Shown here: positions 25,815 through 33,651 of the stretch, piece after piece
Layout of the letters: each line of letters starts with the position of its first letter
Numbering within the stretch: the first letter of the stretch is position 1
NCBI RefSeq assembly: GCF_014838825.1
Contig: NZ_JACYMO010000003.1
Location: forward strand, 248,001 to 312,000
Source of the DNA: Erwinia persicina
GTDB taxonomy: Bacteria > Pseudomonadota > Gammaproteobacteria > Enterobacterales > Enterobacteriaceae
Length of the DNA stretch: 64,000 nt
Reading direction: 5' to 3'
Notes under the pieces: generated by a model
What the model was told of the DNA's origin: nothing
The model's input: the letters and a program-made list of their open reading frames with translations, nothing else
Databases searched by the model: none
Position numbers and translations under genes: made by a program

Positions 25815-26253
25815 GGGCTTTCTGTTTTATTTTTTGCTGCTAATCCTGCTGGCAATCGCCAGTTGGTGGCGATGGGATAATATGAAAAATCCCGAGCAGT
25901 TTGACTGCTGGGGGCGTTTACATATTCGCAATAGCCTTGTCAGTTGTGTAAGGGAAACTAACGCGGATATCTTTCTGTCGATGCGAAAAAAAGAACAGGG
26001 TTATCTGCTAATCTCTGGTAGTTGGGCCTGTAAGGATCTGCCCTTAAACCCATTAAATGGGTTAGTGCATTTCAGTTATGAGAAGGATGGCAGCTATTAC
26101 TCTCTTCATATGAAGGAGAGAAATGCCCAGTTAGAAGAGATCTTTGGTATGCTGAAATATCCTCAAATTAAGCTAAAGGTGACCCAGCTGAATTCGGGTG
26201 ACAATATCCTGTCATTGCGCAATGAGATCCTGATGCTGTGCACTAATGATTAG
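25798..26253 (+). CDS. Small membrane-anchored periplasmic partner (ToxS/PsaF-like)
   Basis: A 151-residue protein with a short basic N-terminus, one hydrophobic segment (FLFYFLLLILLAIASWW) and a periplasmic domain with four cysteines (FDCWG, VSCVRE, WACKDL, MLCTND). Size, topology and overlap with a ToxR-type regulator match ToxS, PsaF and MyfF, which stabilise their regulator's periplasmic domain. ATG 25798 is preferred because AAGG lies six bases upstream. The sequence alone is too divergent for a firm family call. Confidence 0.7.
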   Translation: MTRKNKGFLFYFLLLILLAIASWWRWDNMKNPEQFDCWGRLHIRNSLVSCVRETNADIFLSMRKKEQGYLLISGSWACKDLPLNPLNGLVHFSYEKDGSYYSLHMKERNAQLEEIFGMLKYPQIKLKVTQLNSGDNILSLRNEILMLCTND

Positions 26254-26406
26254 CCGCGGGTGAGGGGGCGTTCCTTTACGGATACTCAGGTGCCCGGCAC
26301 AGGCTCCATTAACATTTGCAGTTCACTCGCTACAGCTTCTCCCTTTACCTGCCACTCATGCTAAAATCACTCTGTTTGCATGACCGGGCATCTGCCCCTG
26401 AATCCT

Positions 26407-26450
26407 AATCCCTTCCTCGTCGGGCTTAACGACGCGGCGGGGATTTTTTT
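26407..26450 (+). terminator. Strong hairpin terminator just upstream of speB
   Basis: Bases 26407-26422 pair with 26429-26444 in an imperfect 16-bp stem (two mismatches, one G-T) with a seven-base loop, then seven T residues. It ends 55 bases before speB. It either ends the upstream regulator transcript or attenuates a speB leader. Confidence 0.8.
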
Positions 26451-26505
26451 CATCTATTGTTTGTTGCGGGTTTTCCCCCGCGCCACCGTTTTGAAAGGAG
26501 TTGCT

Positions 26506-27426
26506 ATGAATAACACCCTGGGTAACCAGTACGATAACTCGCTGGTGTCTAACGCCTTCGGTTTTATGCGTTTTCCGGTCAATTTTCAGCCTTACGACAG
26601 TGATGCCGAGTGGGTGATTACCGGTATTCCGTTTGATGCAGCCACCTCCGGTCGTCCGGGAAGCCGTCTTGGTCCAGGCGCTATTCGTCAGATTTCCACC
26701 AATCTGGCCTGGGAAGGTTGCCGCTGGCCGTGGGAGTTCAACCTGCGTGAACGCCTGAACGTGATTGACTGCGGCGATTTGGTTTATGCTTTTGGTGATT
26801 CTCAGGATCTGAGCGATAAACTCCAGGCGCACGCCGAGAAATTGCTGGCCAGCGGCAAGCGGATGCTGACCTTCGGCGGGGATCACTACATCACGCTGCC
26901 GCTGCTGCGCGCCCATGCCAAAACTTTTGGTAAAATGGCGCTGGTTCACTTCGATGCGCATACCGATACCTATTCAAATGGCCCGACCTTCGATCATGGC
27001 ACCATGTTCTATACGGCGCCAAAAGAGGGTCTGATCTCGCCTGAGCACTCGGTGCAGATCGGTATCCGTACCGAGTTTGATAAGTCGCTGGGCTTCAACG
27101 TGCTGGATGCTGCGCAGGTCAACGACCGCAGCGTGGAGGACATCCTCGCTCAGGTGAAGCAGATTGTGGGTGACCTGCCTGTCTACCTGACCTTTGATAT
27201 CGACTGCCTCGATCCGGCCCATGCGCCGGGAACCGGTACGCCGGTGATCGGCGGCCTGACCAGCGACAAAGCCAGCAAGCTGGTACGTGGCCTGCAGGGC
27301 ATGAACATTGTCGGGATGGATCTGGTGGAAGTAGCTCCGGGTTACGACCAGTCTGATATTACCGCGCTGGCGGCTGCCAGTCTGGCGCTGGACATGCTGC
27401 ATGTTCAGGCAGCCAATAAGGGCTGA
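26506..27426 (+). CDS. speB: Agmatinase SpeB
   Basis: SpeB hydrolyses agmatine to putrescine and urea, completing the route begun by SpeA. The 306 residues equal the E. coli length with high identity. The binuclear Mn2+ ligands are in [18 protein letters not shown] and [20 protein letters not shown] 26506 has AAGGAG six bases upstream; an in-frame extension to 26380 crosses the terminator hairpin and is rejected. In E. coli speB follows speA directly; here about 16 kb intervene. Confidence 0.97.
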   Translation: MNNTLGNQYDNSLVSNAFGFMRFPVNFQPYDSDAEWVITGIPFDAATSGRPGSRLGPGAIRQISTNLAWEGCRWPWEFNLRERLNVIDCGDLVYAFGDSQDLSDKLQAHAEKLLASGKRMLTFGGDHYITLPLLRAHAKTFGKMALVHFDAHTDTYSNGPTFDHGTMFYTAPKEGLISPEHSVQIGIRTEFDKSLGFNVLDAAQVNDRSVEDILAQVKQIVGDLPVYLTFDIDCLDPAHAPGTGTPVIGGLTSDKASKLVRGLQGMNIVGMDLVEVAPGYDQSDITALAAASLALDMLHVQAANKG

Positions 27427-27438
27427 TGAGCTGACATT

Positions 27439-27463
27439 CCGACGCTGCTACCGACGGCGTCGG
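27439..27463 (+). terminator. Possible speB terminator
   Basis: CCGACGC and GCGTCGG form a perfect seven-bp stem 12 bases after speB, followed by the weakly T-rich GATATTTC. It may be a leaky terminator or an mRNA-stabilising stem. Confidence 0.5.
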
Positions 27464-28202
27464 GATATTTCCCGGTGTGAGCCTTGCCTCTCACCTGACG
27501 TACTTCGCAAGATAAATGTTTACCGTCACATCTAGTAATTAACTTCCAGAAATCATCTAAATATAATCAATAAAAAATAACAGACATGACGTTATCGCCT
27601 GTCCGCTACAGATAACATCACGTAATATAAGAATAATCCCGTCAATCATGAAGCCTGATACTTCCCCTTCTTCATAAAGCCAAACTGAATCTAATGCCAA
27701 TAAAAAACCAAAAAAGCCACTGGTGATCATTTAATGAGCAATGTGAGTGTTAGTTTTATGGGTGAAACTTTTTTAATTTTTTTTAGTATTATTTACAGTT
27801 TTTTTTAAATTATTTTTTAATCTTGATGATTTGTTTTTTGTTTTAAGTAATTGATTTTAATAATTTTATTATTGGGTTTTATTCGATTATTACATCTCAT
27901 AACACATTATCCCTATTGTTTTTTAATTGTTATTTGTGGTGCGTCAGTTTTTCTCTGTTGTTCTGGTGGAGTCTGAATTCAATCTGAGAGGATATTCTTT
28001 GTTTTTCTTGCAAAAGGATTCTTATCAAATTTATAGTAAATTTTATTTTTCGTGATCGTCTGCACACTTACCCTAAATAAAATGATATGCAAATCCATTT
28101 CGCCAATATCGCCTATTGACGCATTGATTATCACTTCTATATTGAGCGTATTAGATAAGGAACAAAGTTTCATATTTGAAACAAATGGCAGGAGTAATGT
28201 GA
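27464..28202 (+). promoter_or_regulatory. Very AT-rich control region upstream of the aromatic-oxygenase operon
   Basis: About 740 bases without a convincing gene. Bases 27760-27960 are extremely T-rich with long homopolymer runs, the usual signature of H-NS-bound, horizontally acquired DNA. The promoter of the 14-gene operon and the IclR operator probably lie in the last 200 bases, but no clear dyad was found. A 64-codon leftward frame near 27979-28173 is AT-driven and was not called. Confidence 0.5.
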
Positions 28203-28526
28203 ATGAGCTGGAATAATGTCTGTAATATTTCGCAGATACAGGCTGACTTTCCTTTCGCCGCTAATATCGAAGGCCGTGAAATAGGGGTTTATCTGGTCGA
28301 CGGAGAGTATTACGCGCTGGAAGATGTCTGCCCGCATGCGTACGCCCTGCTGAGTCAGGGTTTTGTTGAGGATGGCAAGGTGGAATGCCCGCTGCATGAG
28401 GCGGTCTTTGATATTAAAACAGGTCGCTGTCTTCGTGAACCTGGCGAACGAGATTTGACGCGTTATCCCCTCCGGGTGGTGGCCGGGCAGATTCAAATCA
28501 ATGTGGTGACAGAGGACCAACCGTAA
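28203..28526 (+). CDS. Rieske-type [2Fe-2S] ferredoxin
   Basis: A 107-residue ferredoxin with the Rieske ligands CPH near residue 43 and CPLH near 62 (Cys-X-His and Cys-X2-His), the typical size of electron carriers in three-component aromatic oxygenases. It should pass electrons from the FAD reductase at 32437-33636 to the oxygenase at 28849-29874. It is first in the operon; its stop overlaps the next start by one base (TAATG). Confidence 0.92.
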   Translation: MSWNNVCNISQIQADFPFAANIEGREIGVYLVDGEYYALEDVCPHAYALLSQGFVEDGKVECPLHEAVFDIKTGRCLREPGERDLTRYPLRVVAGQIQINVVTEDQP

Positions 28527-28834
28527 TGAGCAATCAATCCGCGTTTAATCCGCAGCTGCCTGAAAGCCGCCAGTTTACACCGCCCAAAGAGGGCGGGAAT
28601 GGGGCCATCCATGTCCCGGGCCAGTACCAGAATATTATCTGGCAGACGCGCCGCCGGGAGCCGGAACCTTTTGAAGTGACGTTAATTACTGAGCTGGAAG
28701 CGCTGTTCAGCCAGGGCATCGCCACGCTGGCACAGCTGGTGCCAGCGCTTAATCAGCAGCGGGTCTTTGACCGCAGCGGCACGCCATGGACGGAAGAGAG
28801 CTTCCGGGATTTCCTCCGGGTCAACGGCTACTGA
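28526..28834 (+). CDS. 102-residue protein of unknown role (recombinase-like HTH type)
   Basis: A small soluble protein with no signal peptide. The N-terminal half is Pro/Gly-rich (FTPPKEGGNGAIHVPGQYQ). The C-terminal part is helical, with LAQLVPALNQQRVFDRSGTPW and EESFRDFLRVNGY, like the helix-turn-helix that senses new-site context in recombinase-like domains. Proteins of this size and pattern accompany ring-hydroxylating oxygenase genes, but I know no assigned function. It is translationally coupled to the ferredoxin and lies 14 bp before the oxygenase, so an accessory role is plausible. Confidence 0.75.
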   Translation: MSNQSAFNPQLPESRQFTPPKEGGNGAIHVPGQYQNIIWQTRRREPEPFEVTLITELEALFSQGIATLAQLVPALNQQRVFDRSGTPWTEESFRDFLRVNGY

Positions 28835-28848
28835 ACAGGGAGTGAATA

Positions 28849-29874
28849 ATGAATGTAAAACAGTATCTTGATGAAGGTCTGCGCGGGCTGTGGTATCCGG
28901 TTTTGGCCAGCTGGGAGGTGCATTCCGCCCCGGTAGGTATTACCCGACTGGGGCAGCAGATTGTGGTATGGCGTGATGCACAAGGTCGCCTGCAGGCGCT
29001 GGAAGACCGCTGTCCGCATCGCGGTGCACGACTGTCGATGGGCTGGAATCTGGGGGACCGCATTGCCTGCTGGTATCACGGAGTCGAAGTCGCAGGAAGC
29101 GGAACGGTGACCGATGTTCCGGCGGTGGATCGCTGCCCACTGGTCGGCCAGAAATGCGTCCGCACCTATAGCGTGCAGGAAGCGCATGGGGCGATTTTTA
29201 TCTGGTTTGGGGTGACCCATGACGAGGCTGCTTCCGAGCTGGTGTTCCCGCAGGAGCTGGCTGACAGCGAGCACTACAGCCATTTCCTCTGCACGGCCGC
29301 ATGGAACTGCAACTATCAGTATGCGCTGGAAAATGTGATGGACCCGATGCACGGTACCTATCTGCATTCGTCGTCACACTCGATGGCCGAAGGCGATCGG
29401 AAAGCGGATATGGTCCTGGCGCTGACCGACACGGGGTTCCTGTTCCAGAAAGAGGGACAGAAAGGCGTCAACTTTGACTGGGTGGAGTTTGGCGAAAGTG
29501 GTGCCCAGTGGATGAGGCTGTCCATTCCCTATCAGAAGCGTTTTGGGCCGGGTGGCCCGTTCTGGATTGTAGGGATGGTGGTGCCGGAAGACACTGACCA
29601 CTGTCGGGTATTCTTCTGGCGTATTCGTCAGGTTGACGGCTGGCAGCGTGATATGTGGCGCTTCTTCTACCGCAACCGCCTGGAGGGTCTGCACTGGGAC
29701 GTGCTGGAGCAGGACAGAGTGATCCTCGAGTCGATGGCTCCGGCAGCCCGCGATCATGAGTATCTCTACCAGCACGATGTCGGGCTGTCGCGCCTGCGCC
29801 GTCTGATGCAAAAGGCGGCGAAACAGCAGATGGCGACGCTGGCAGAGAACGCTGCCGCACCGGAGCCGCGCTGA
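28849..29874 (+). CDS. Rieske non-heme iron oxygenase, alpha-type subunit
   Basis: A 341-residue oxygenase component. The Rieske centre is CPHRGARL (near 47) and CWYH (near 67). The mononuclear iron motif is NVMDPMHGTYLHSSSHS near 162-178. It is short and no beta-subunit gene follows, so it belongs with the alpha3-type oxygenases (VanA, DdmC, CarAa class) and not with the alpha3beta3 naphthalene/biphenyl type. It would hydroxylate or demethylate an aromatic substrate; the substrate is not deducible. Its stop overlaps the next gene by one base. Confidence 0.92.
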   Translation: MNVKQYLDEGLRGLWYPVLASWEVHSAPVGITRLGQQIVVWRDAQGRLQALEDRCPHRGARLSMGWNLGDRIACWYHGVEVAGSGTVTDVPAVDRCPLVGQKCVRTYSVQEAHGAIFIWFGVTHDEAASELVFPQELADSEHYSHFLCTAAWNCNYQYALENVMDPMHGTYLHSSSHSMAEGDRKADMVLALTDTGFLFQKEGQKGVNFDWVEFGESGAQWMRLSIPYQKRFGPGGPFWIVGMVVPEDTDHCRVFFWRIRQVDGWQRDMWRFFYRNRLEGLHWDVLEQDRVILESMAPAARDHEYLYQHDVGLSRLRRLMQKAAKQQMATLAENAAAPEPR

Positions 29875-30623
29875 TGGCCGGGCTGTTGGCCGGCCGGCGT
29901 ATCGTGGTGACCGGTGCTGCGCGTGGACTGGGCTGGCAGTTTGCCCGGGATATGGCTGCGCAGGATGCACGAGTGGTCATGCTGGATATCCTCGCGGATG
30001 AGCTTGAGCAGTGCGCCACCCAGCTGCGTGAGACCGGTGCGCAGGTGGAGCACCGGGTACTGGATATTGCCGATCCGCAGGCGATTGAACGCACCTTTAC
30101 CGCACTGGGTCAGAGCGGGCCCATTGATGGATTAGTCAATAACGCCGCCCTCGCCACCGGTGTGGGTGGCAAAAATATGCTGGAGTACGACATTGATCTC
30201 TGGGATCGCGTGATGCAGGTCAACGTGCGCGGCAGCTGGCTGGTGTCAAAAGCCGCCGTGCCGCTGATGCCCCCGGGGGGGAAAATCGTCAACGTGGCAT
30301 CCGATACTGCCCTGTGGGGCGCGCCGAATCTGATGGCCTACGTGGCCAGTAAGGGGGCCATTATCGCGATGACGCGCTCAATGGCGCGTGAGCTGGGCGA
30401 GCGGGGACTTTGTGTCAACGCTATTGCGCCCGGGCTGACGCGGGTGGCGGCGACAGAGTATGTGCCGGCCGCCCGCCATCAGCTTTATGAGCAGGGACGG
30501 GCGCTGCGCGGAGCACAGCATCCTCAGGATGTCAGCGGTAGCGTGATCTGGCTGCTGTCCCCGCTGGCGGACTTCGTTACCGGGCAGCTGTTGCCGGTCA
30601 ACGGTGGTTTTATTTTTAACTGA
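29874..30623 (+). CDS. SDR-family dehydrogenase (candidate dihydrodiol dehydrogenase)
   Basis: A classical 249-residue short-chain dehydrogenase. It has the cofactor motif TGAARGLG (13-20), Asp after beta-2 (MLDIL) favouring NAD+, NNAA, catalytic Ser (VNVASD) and YVASK. Directly following a Rieske oxygenase, the simplest inference is oxidation of its cis-dihydrodiol product to a catechol. Start and stop are tightly coupled to neighbours. Confidence 0.9.
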   Translation: MAGLLAGRRIVVTGAARGLGWQFARDMAAQDARVVMLDILADELEQCATQLRETGAQVEHRVLDIADPQAIERTFTALGQSGPIDGLVNNAALATGVGGKNMLEYDIDLWDRVMQVNVRGSWLVSKAAVPLMPPGGKIVNVASDTALWGAPNLMAYVASKGAIIAMTRSMARELGERGLCVNAIAPGLTRVAATEYVPAARHQLYEQGRALRGAQHPQDVSGSVIWLLSPLADFVTGQLLPVNGGFIFN

Positions 30624-30638
30624 TGTTCGGGAGTGAGT

Positions 30639-31427
30639 ATGTCTGACGAAACCGGCTGCCGTTACCTGATCCCTGGACTGGATCGCGGTTTACAACTGCT
30701 GTTGGCGTTTGGGCAGCAGCAGCGAGAAATGACGTTTACCGAACTGCACCGCCTGGTTTCGATGCCTAAGGCGACGGCTTACCGGGTGGTTCAAACACTG
30801 GAATATCTGGGCTTCCTGGAGCGTAACCCCCGGACGAATACCTTCAGTCTCGGCATGATGGTACTGAGGCTGGGATTTGAATATCTTGCCTCGTTGGATG
30901 TGGCACGCGCCGGTCAGCCGGTGATTGAGCAGCTTCGTGATGCCAGCCTTTGTAGCAGCCATCTTGCGATTCGCGACGGGTCCGATCTGGTCTACATCGC
31001 CCGTGTCAGTGCGGCGGGAACGCAGATCAATCAGGTGAGTATCGGTACGCGACTGCCCGCGCACTGCACGTCGCTGGGCAGAATGTTGCTGACCGACCTC
31101 AACCGTAGCGAGTTTGAGCAACTTTATCCTGACCCCATACTGCCGGGCAGTGAGCAGGGGACCTTACAGGATCGTGATGCACTGTGGGAGATGGTCCAGC
31201 TTGACAGGCAACGCGGCTACGTGGTGGGTGAATCCTTTTTCCGCTGGGGGATCTCCTCGATTGTCTATCCCGTTTTCGACCGCAACCGACGCGTTTGCGC
31301 CGTTGTCAGCATCCTGGTTCCTGCAGGAGAGATCCCTGACGCTGACCGTAAGCGACTACAGCAAATGGTGGCTGATGCAGCAGCAAAAATCTCCGGTTAT
31401 TTAGGGCACCGTTTAAAAGCGGGCTAA
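30639..31427 (+). CDS. IclR-family transcriptional regulator
   Basis: A 262-residue IclR-type protein. The N-terminal winged helix includes FTELHRLVSMPKATAYRVVQTL. The effector-binding domain contains GTRLPAHCTSLGRMLL and RGYVVGESFFRWGISSIVYPVFD. Such regulators control aromatic catabolic operons (PcaR, PobR). It lies inside the operon on the same strand, so autoregulation is likely. ATG 30639 has GGGAG five bases upstream; GTG 30633 is an alternative. Confidence 0.92.
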   Translation: MSDETGCRYLIPGLDRGLQLLLAFGQQQREMTFTELHRLVSMPKATAYRVVQTLEYLGFLERNPRTNTFSLGMMVLRLGFEYLASLDVARAGQPVIEQLRDASLCSSHLAIRDGSDLVYIARVSAAGTQINQVSIGTRLPAHCTSLGRMLLTDLNRSEFEQLYPDPILPGSEQGTLQDRDALWEMVQLDRQRGYVVGESFFRWGISSIVYPVFDRNRRVCAVVSILVPAGEIPDADRKRLQQMVADAAAKISGYLGHRLKAG

Positions 31428-31519
31428 TGCGTAAAACAGGTAAGGGTGACGCCGCGACCGTTGCGGTGGGGCATCTGCACGCCAAAATTCAGAAAATTGA
31501 CCAAAAAAGAGGCAGGATC

Positions 31520-32440
31520 ATGAGCGTATGCGGAATTGAGAAGCTGGAGTTTGGCGTGGAGGATCTGGCGCTGTGCAGCAAGTTTATGGTGGATTTCGGG
31601 CTTTCCGCGCGTGATGCCAGCCATTTTCAGACGCTGAGCGGGGCAGAGGTGGTGCTGCACCCTGTCGATTGTCAGGATCTGCCGCCCCCCTTTGAACCCG
31701 GTTCTACGCTGCGGCGTGTCACCTGGGGCGTCAGCGATCGTGCTGCACTGGAGGCTATCGCGGATAAGCTGAGTGGCCGGGTGCCCTTTGAAGAAAAGCA
31801 CGGCGCGTTGCACTGCACTGACCCAAACGGTATGGCGTTATGTATCGCCATCAGCCAGCAGCAGGCGGTCACGCTGGACGTTCCTCCGATGAATCAGTGG
31901 GGCGATATACGCCGGGTCGATTGCCCCAGCCCTGTCTACAGCCAGGCGACCCCGATTAACATCGGTCATGTGGTGTTCTTTGTAAATGACCTTGCCGAAA
32001 CCGAGCGCTTCTATCGTGAGGTGCTCGGTTTCCAGGTATCAGACCGTTACATCAACCGTGCAGTATTTTTGCGCACGCAGCCGTGCGGAGGCCATCACAA
32101 CCTGTTCCTGCTGCAATTACCCACCGGTAAGCGTGGCCTGAATCACGTGGCTTTCAACGTTCGTGATATTCACGAGGTGGCTGGCGGTGGGCTGGCGATG
32201 AACAAGCAGCAGTGGAGCACCTTTATTGGCCCAGGCCGCCATCCGGTTTCCTCCGCTTATTTTTGGTACGTCAACAGTCCGACCGGCGGTGCTTTTGAGT
32301 ATTACACCAATGATGACTGGCTGACAGAGAACTGGCAGCCGCGTGAACTCGAGCACTCGCTGGTTTCGTTCACCGAATGGGCCGTGGAGGGTGGCATCGA
32401 CTACACCACCCGCCGTCAGCAAAAGCAGGGGGCAGTATGA
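31520..32440 (+). CDS. VOC-family extradiol dioxygenase
   Basis: A 306-residue, two-module vicinal-oxygen-chelate protein, the size of type I extradiol catechol dioxygenases. The C-terminal module has the three metal-ligand positions: His in NIGHVVFFVND, His in LNHVAFNVRD and Glu in GGAFEYYTNDDW. It would open a catecholic ring at a meta position. ATG 31520 is preceded by AGGCAGGA; an upstream in-frame start at 31427 has no support. The four-base overlap with the reductase supports a single transcript. Confidence 0.88.
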   Translation: MSVCGIEKLEFGVEDLALCSKFMVDFGLSARDASHFQTLSGAEVVLHPVDCQDLPPPFEPGSTLRRVTWGVSDRAALEAIADKLSGRVPFEEKHGALHCTDPNGMALCIAISQQQAVTLDVPPMNQWGDIRRVDCPSPVYSQATPINIGHVVFFVNDLAETERFYREVLGFQVSDRYINRAVFLRTQPCGGHHNLFLLQLPTGKRGLNHVAFNVRDIHEVAGGGLAMNKQQWSTFIGPGRHPVSSAYFWYVNSPTGGAFEYYTNDDWLTENWQPRELEHSLVSFTEWAVEGGIDYTTRRQQKQGAV

Positions 32441-33636
32441 GCGCCGGAATTGTCATTATTGGCAGTGGCCAGGCCGCAGGCTGGGCGGCGAAAACGCTGC
32501 GTGAGGGCGGATACGATCGGCGTATCAGTATCGTGGCAGATGAACCCTGGGATTTTTACGAACGTCCGCCGCTGTCGAAAAGTGTGCTGCTGGACAATGA
32601 CCCCTCACTGACCCGCCTGTTTAGCGAGGTATCGCAGGCGGCGCTGGATCTGACCTGGTATCGACCGCTGCGGGCAGAAATGATCGCGCGGTCAGAGCAG
32701 CGCGTGATGCTCAGTAACGGGCAAACCCTGCCTTACGATCAGTTGCTGATTGCGACCGGCAGCCGCCCACGTATGCCAGGCCGTGAATGGCAAAACCATC
32801 CGCGTATTCATACGCTGCGGAGCTGGCAGGATGCACTGACACTGAGGGCCGGCCTCAGCGACTGCCGGCGGCTGGCTGTCGTCGGTGGGGGATGGATTGG
32901 ACTGGAGATTGCGGCATCCGCACGTCAGAAAGGCATCGACGTGACGATTTTTGAGCGCCAGCCCGCATTGTGTCAGCGCAGTGTCGACCCGGGGGTCTCT
33001 GCCGCCCTGCTGGCGCTACATCAGCAGCATGGCGTTGAGCTGCACACCGGCTGCGGTGAGATCCAGCTCTCTTACCGGCAGAGTCTGCCGCAGATCAGCA
33101 GTACGCGCACGGCGGTGCAGATATTTGATCGCGTTGTGGTGGGCATCGGCGTTGAGCTGAATCTTGAACTGGCCCTGCAGGCCGGGCTGAACGTCGATAA
33201 CGGCATTGTCGTGGACGGGCAGGGACGAACCAGCGATCCGCTCATCTTTGCGGCGGGCGACGTGGCACGTCATCCCCAGCTTGGCATTTCTCTTCAGTCC
33301 TGGGCCTTTGCCCAAAATCAGGCCATAGCCACCGCACGGGCAATGCTTGACCCGCAGTCCCCGCCTTATCAGGCGATCCCGTGGCTGTGGTCGGATCAAT
33401 ATGACGTCAATATCCAGATCCTCGGTCTGCCCGCCGAGACGGGAACCCCCGTCACCCGTTCACAGGGGGACAGTACGCTGTGGTTCCGACTGGGAGCGGA
33501 CTGCTGTCTGCAACAGCTGGTGGCATTTAATGACGCGCGCAGTATCAAACTGGCCAAGCGCTGGATGGCGGCGGGAACCCGGCTGGAGGCTGAACGGCTC
33601 GCCGACCCTGATTTCCCGCTGATGTCGCTGCGCTGA
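32437..33636 (+). CDS. FAD-dependent ferredoxin reductase of the oxygenase system
   Basis: A 399-residue reductase of the HcaD/BphA4/CarAd type. It has FAD-binding IVIIGSGQAAGWAAKTL at the N-terminus, ATGSRPR, an NAD(P)H Rossmann motif VVGGGWIGLEIAAS, and the second FAD motif IFAAGDVARH. It should transfer electrons from NADH to the Rieske ferredoxin at 28203. ATG 32437 overlaps the upstream stop (ATGA). Confidence 0.93.
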   Translation: MSAGIVIIGSGQAAGWAAKTLREGGYDRRISIVADEPWDFYERPPLSKSVLLDNDPSLTRLFSEVSQAALDLTWYRPLRAEMIARSEQRVMLSNGQTLPYDQLLIATGSRPRMPGREWQNHPRIHTLRSWQDALTLRAGLSDCRRLAVVGGGWIGLEIAASARQKGIDVTIFERQPALCQRSVDPGVSAALLALHQQHGVELHTGCGEIQLSYRQSLPQISSTRTAVQIFDRVVVGIGVELNLELALQAGLNVDNGIVVDGQGRTSDPLIFAAGDVARHPQLGISLQSWAFAQNQAIATARAMLDPQSPPYQAIPWLWSDQYDVNIQILGLPAETGTPVTRSQGDSTLWFRLGADCCLQQLVAFNDARSIKLAKRWMAAGTRLEAERLADPDFPLMSLR

Positions 33637-33651
33637 CCGGAGGCGATACTG

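Noticed and set aside
27979-28173. 64-codon leftward frame upstream of the ferredoxin gene
   Set aside because: Lies in extreme AT-rich DNA, low-complexity product, no ribosome site.
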